A DNA stretch of 7,420 nt from Thiobacillus sp. (GTDB lineage Bacteria; Pseudomonadota; Gammaproteobacteria; Burkholderiales; Thiobacillaceae): NCBI RefSeq assembly GCF_024708915.1, contig NZ_JANJXQ010000127.1, forward strand, positions 1 to 7,420, in the 5' to 3' direction. This document shows positions 6,154-7,420 of this stretch, in pieces. A program made the position numbers and the translations under genes. Numbering within the stretch: the first letter of the stretch is position 1; the number at the start of each line of letters is the position of its first letter. Under the pieces are notes generated by a model, which was not told the DNA's origin, made no database searches, and saw only the letters and a program-made list of their open reading frames with translations.

Positions 6154-7094
6154 CAGCGCCCCCCTCCCAAACGCTTTTCCAATTCGGCTTCCGGCGGCAA
6201 GGTAAAGCCGAGCGAACGCGCCACCTGTTCATTGATCGAAATGCTGAAATAGGCAGGAGGGGCCGGCAACGGCAGACGCGCCACGCCGCCCTGCAAGACA
6301 CTGCTCACCCATTCGGCAGTCTGGCGGCCGATCTGTGCCGGGCTGGAGTGCAGCGACAACAATGCCCCCGCCCGCGTCAGCGAGCGCGAATAGCCCAGCA
6401 CCGGGTCGCGGTAGCGATAGGACGTGAGCAGAATGCTTTGCGCCGTATTGCGGTTGAACACCCGCGGATCGGGAAAGGCCAGCAATAGATCGGCCTCGGA
6501 CAACACGTTTTCGAGCTGCGGAATCAGCCGTTCATCCTCGGCCAGGGTGGCGTGCACCAGGCTGAGCTGCTGCAAACGCAAGGCCTCGTCCAGTTCCGCC
6601 AGCAGCCCGTCCTGCCCCCTGCTCGACAGCACGCCCACCCGCCGCGCTTCGGGAAAAGCCAGACGGATCAGCTGTGCCTGCCGCTCGAACGGCTGATCCA
6701 GATAGATTGCCGACGCGCTACGGCGGCCGCCGTCGCTCAGGCGGGTGCGTCCGCTTTTGAGATACCACGCCCGCGGCACCAGCACCGCCAGCACCGGTGG
6801 CCGCGCCGGAAGCATCGCCACCACTTCGGCTGCGCGCACCCCCACGGCAACGGTCAACCTGGCCTCGTTCAATGAGGGCGCGGCCAATCCATCGGCATCC
6901 AGCCGGCTAACCTCGTGACGGGCGCCTTCCAGATGCGCGCGGATGACCTGATAGACCTCCTGGTAGGGCGCCGAATCGTCGCTCAGCACTACCGCCACCC
7001 GCGCAGCGAGGGCCGGCGCCGGGGCGAGGAGCAGACAGGCGAGAGCCAGTCCCAGGTGCGCGATGCGGTATAACGCCCCCCGCCTGCGCGGCAC
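6153..7094 (-). CDS. Periplasmic substrate-binding protein of the ABC_sub_bind (COG2984) type, without ABC partners
   Basis: From the GTG at 7094 this is a 313-residue exported protein. It has an Arg-rich start (PRRRGALYR), a hydrophobic stretch (LGLALACLLLA) and a likely signal peptidase I site after APALA, near residue 30. The mature part has the two-lobed binding-protein pattern: strand-like VAVVLSDD, VAVGVRAAEVVAMLPARPPVLAVLVP, a second lobe from RRVGVLSSRGQDGLLAELDEAL, and the C-terminal SISINEQVARSLGF typical of PF04392. Ligands of this family vary and none can be named here. No ATG exists near the N-terminus. An in-frame TTG at 7106 overlaps the dnaQ TGA as TTGA and has AGGGGG 4 nt upstream; it would add four residues and is a real alternative. 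No permease or ATPase gene adjoins it. The next gene, overlapping by one base, encodes a GGDEF-EAL receptor, suggesting a sensory rather than a transport role. Confidence 0.85.
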   Translation of the reverse strand: MPRRRGALYRIAHLGLALACLLLAPAPALAARVAVVLSDDSAPYQEVYQVIRAHLEGARHEVSRLDADGLAAPSLNEARLTVAVGVRAAEVVAMLPARPPVLAVLVPRAWYLKSGRTRLSDGGRRSASAIYLDQPFERQAQLIRLAFPEARRVGVLSSRGQDGLLAELDEALRLQQLSLVHATLAEDERLIPQLENVLSEADLLLAFPDPRVFNRNTAQSILLTSYRYRDPVLGYSRSLTRAGALLSLHSSPAQIGRQTAEWVSSVLQGGVARLPLPAPPAYFSISINEQVARSLGFTLPPEAELEKRLGGGR

Positions 7095-7102
7095 CCGAAC
7101 CG

Positions 7103-7420
7103 TCAAGCCGCCCCCTGCTCCGCGCCCCACAGGCAAGCGCCCTTGCTTTCCTTGGCGATCGCCTCCAGCAGGCCTGCATGTGCCTCCAGTTCGGCCTCCG
7201 ATGCCGCCAGCAGGACGGGCCTGGGCCGTGCGTGCGCGGCATCCCGGGCAGCCTGCTCGCTGCGTATGTCCAGCCCGATCGACAGGCTTTCCTGGCCGCG
7301 CGTCAGCGCCAGGTACACCGCCGCCAGCAGCTCGCAGTCGAGCAATGCGCCGTGCAGCGTGCGCGCCGTGTTGTCCACGCCGTAGCGTTTGCACAGCGCA
7401 TCCAGGTTGTTGCGCTGGCC
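7103..7420 (-). CDS. dnaQ: DNA polymerase III epsilon subunit (proofreading exonuclease), C-terminal 105 residues; 5' end outside window
   Basis: Epsilon is the 3'-5' proofreading exonuclease of the replicative polymerase core. The frame is open from the right edge and ends at TGA (7105-7103). The visible part begins GQRNNLDALCKRYGVDNTAR and continues with the Exo III motif region RTLHGALLDCELLAAVYL, which holds the catalytic His and Asp spaced as HxxxxD, and then the common GQESL. The remaining 55 or so residues form the C-terminal tail that in E. coli binds the polymerase alpha subunit; here it ends with CLW and a short extension, which is not unusual as far as I can judge. The N-terminal catalytic Exo I and II motifs lie outside the window. 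The stop lies 8 nt before the GTG of the binding-protein gene, or overlaps its TTG alternative, so the three - strand genes are probably cotranscribed. Confidence 0.96.
   Translation of the reverse strand, partial: GQRNNLDALCKRYGVDNTARTLHGALLDCELLAAVYLALTRGQESLSIGLDIRSEQAARDAAHARPRPVLLAASEAELEAHAGLLEAIAKESKGACLWGAEQGAA

Noticed and set aside
7035..7050. Possible lipoprotein cysteine in the binding-protein signal peptide (LALAC)
   Set aside because: The residues before the cysteine (Ala-Leu-Ala) do not fit a lipobox well, the hydrophobic stretch continues past it, and APALA downstream is a better signal peptidase I site.
7095..7394. N-terminal extension of the binding-protein frame into dnaQ
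   Set aside because: The frame is open up to 7394, but that part is out of frame with dnaQ and looks like noise, and the signal peptide begins near 7094-7106. The real start must be the GTG or TTG there.

Overview
The window is a GC-rich piece of a Gram-negative, flagellated bacterial chromosome, most likely a betaproteobacterium. This rests on the style of Mfd, DnaQ and FlgM and on codon use, not on a marker gene, so the lineage is an inference. No rRNA, tRNA, CRISPR array, insertion sequence or prophage sign was seen. The window is almost fully coding.

Layout. Four genes run on the + strand: the last 720 codons of mfd (transcription-repair coupling factor, cut by the window's left edge), a DUF1015 gene 6 nt behind it, flgM (anti-sigma-28 factor) and a small CopZ-like metal-binding protein. 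Three genes run on the - strand and meet the first group tail to tail near 4044-4059. Read in their own direction they are the end of dnaQ (DNA polymerase III epsilon, cut by the right edge), a periplasmic substrate-binding protein of the ABC_sub_bind/COG2984 type, and a membrane GGDEF-EAL protein. The - strand genes are tightly packed: the ATG of the GGDEF-EAL gene shares one base with the preceding stop codon, and the binding-protein start overlaps or nearly abuts the dnaQ stop.

How the parts may work together. The binding protein has no ABC permease or ATPase beside it. It is coupled to a receptor with a BarA-like periplasmic domain, HAMP, an intact GGDEF motif with its I-site, and a complete set of EAL catalytic residues. 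This looks like a two-gene module in which a periplasmic binding protein reports a ligand to a c-di-GMP synthase/phosphodiesterase, similar in principle to NspS-MbaA of Vibrio cholerae. On the other strand, flgM lies away from its usual partners flgA and flgN. It has a good candidate sigma-28 promoter in an 85-nt gap that also carries an 11-bp perfect inverted repeat. These two points are the most interesting features of the window; the mfd and dnaQ ends are ordinary housekeeping genes.
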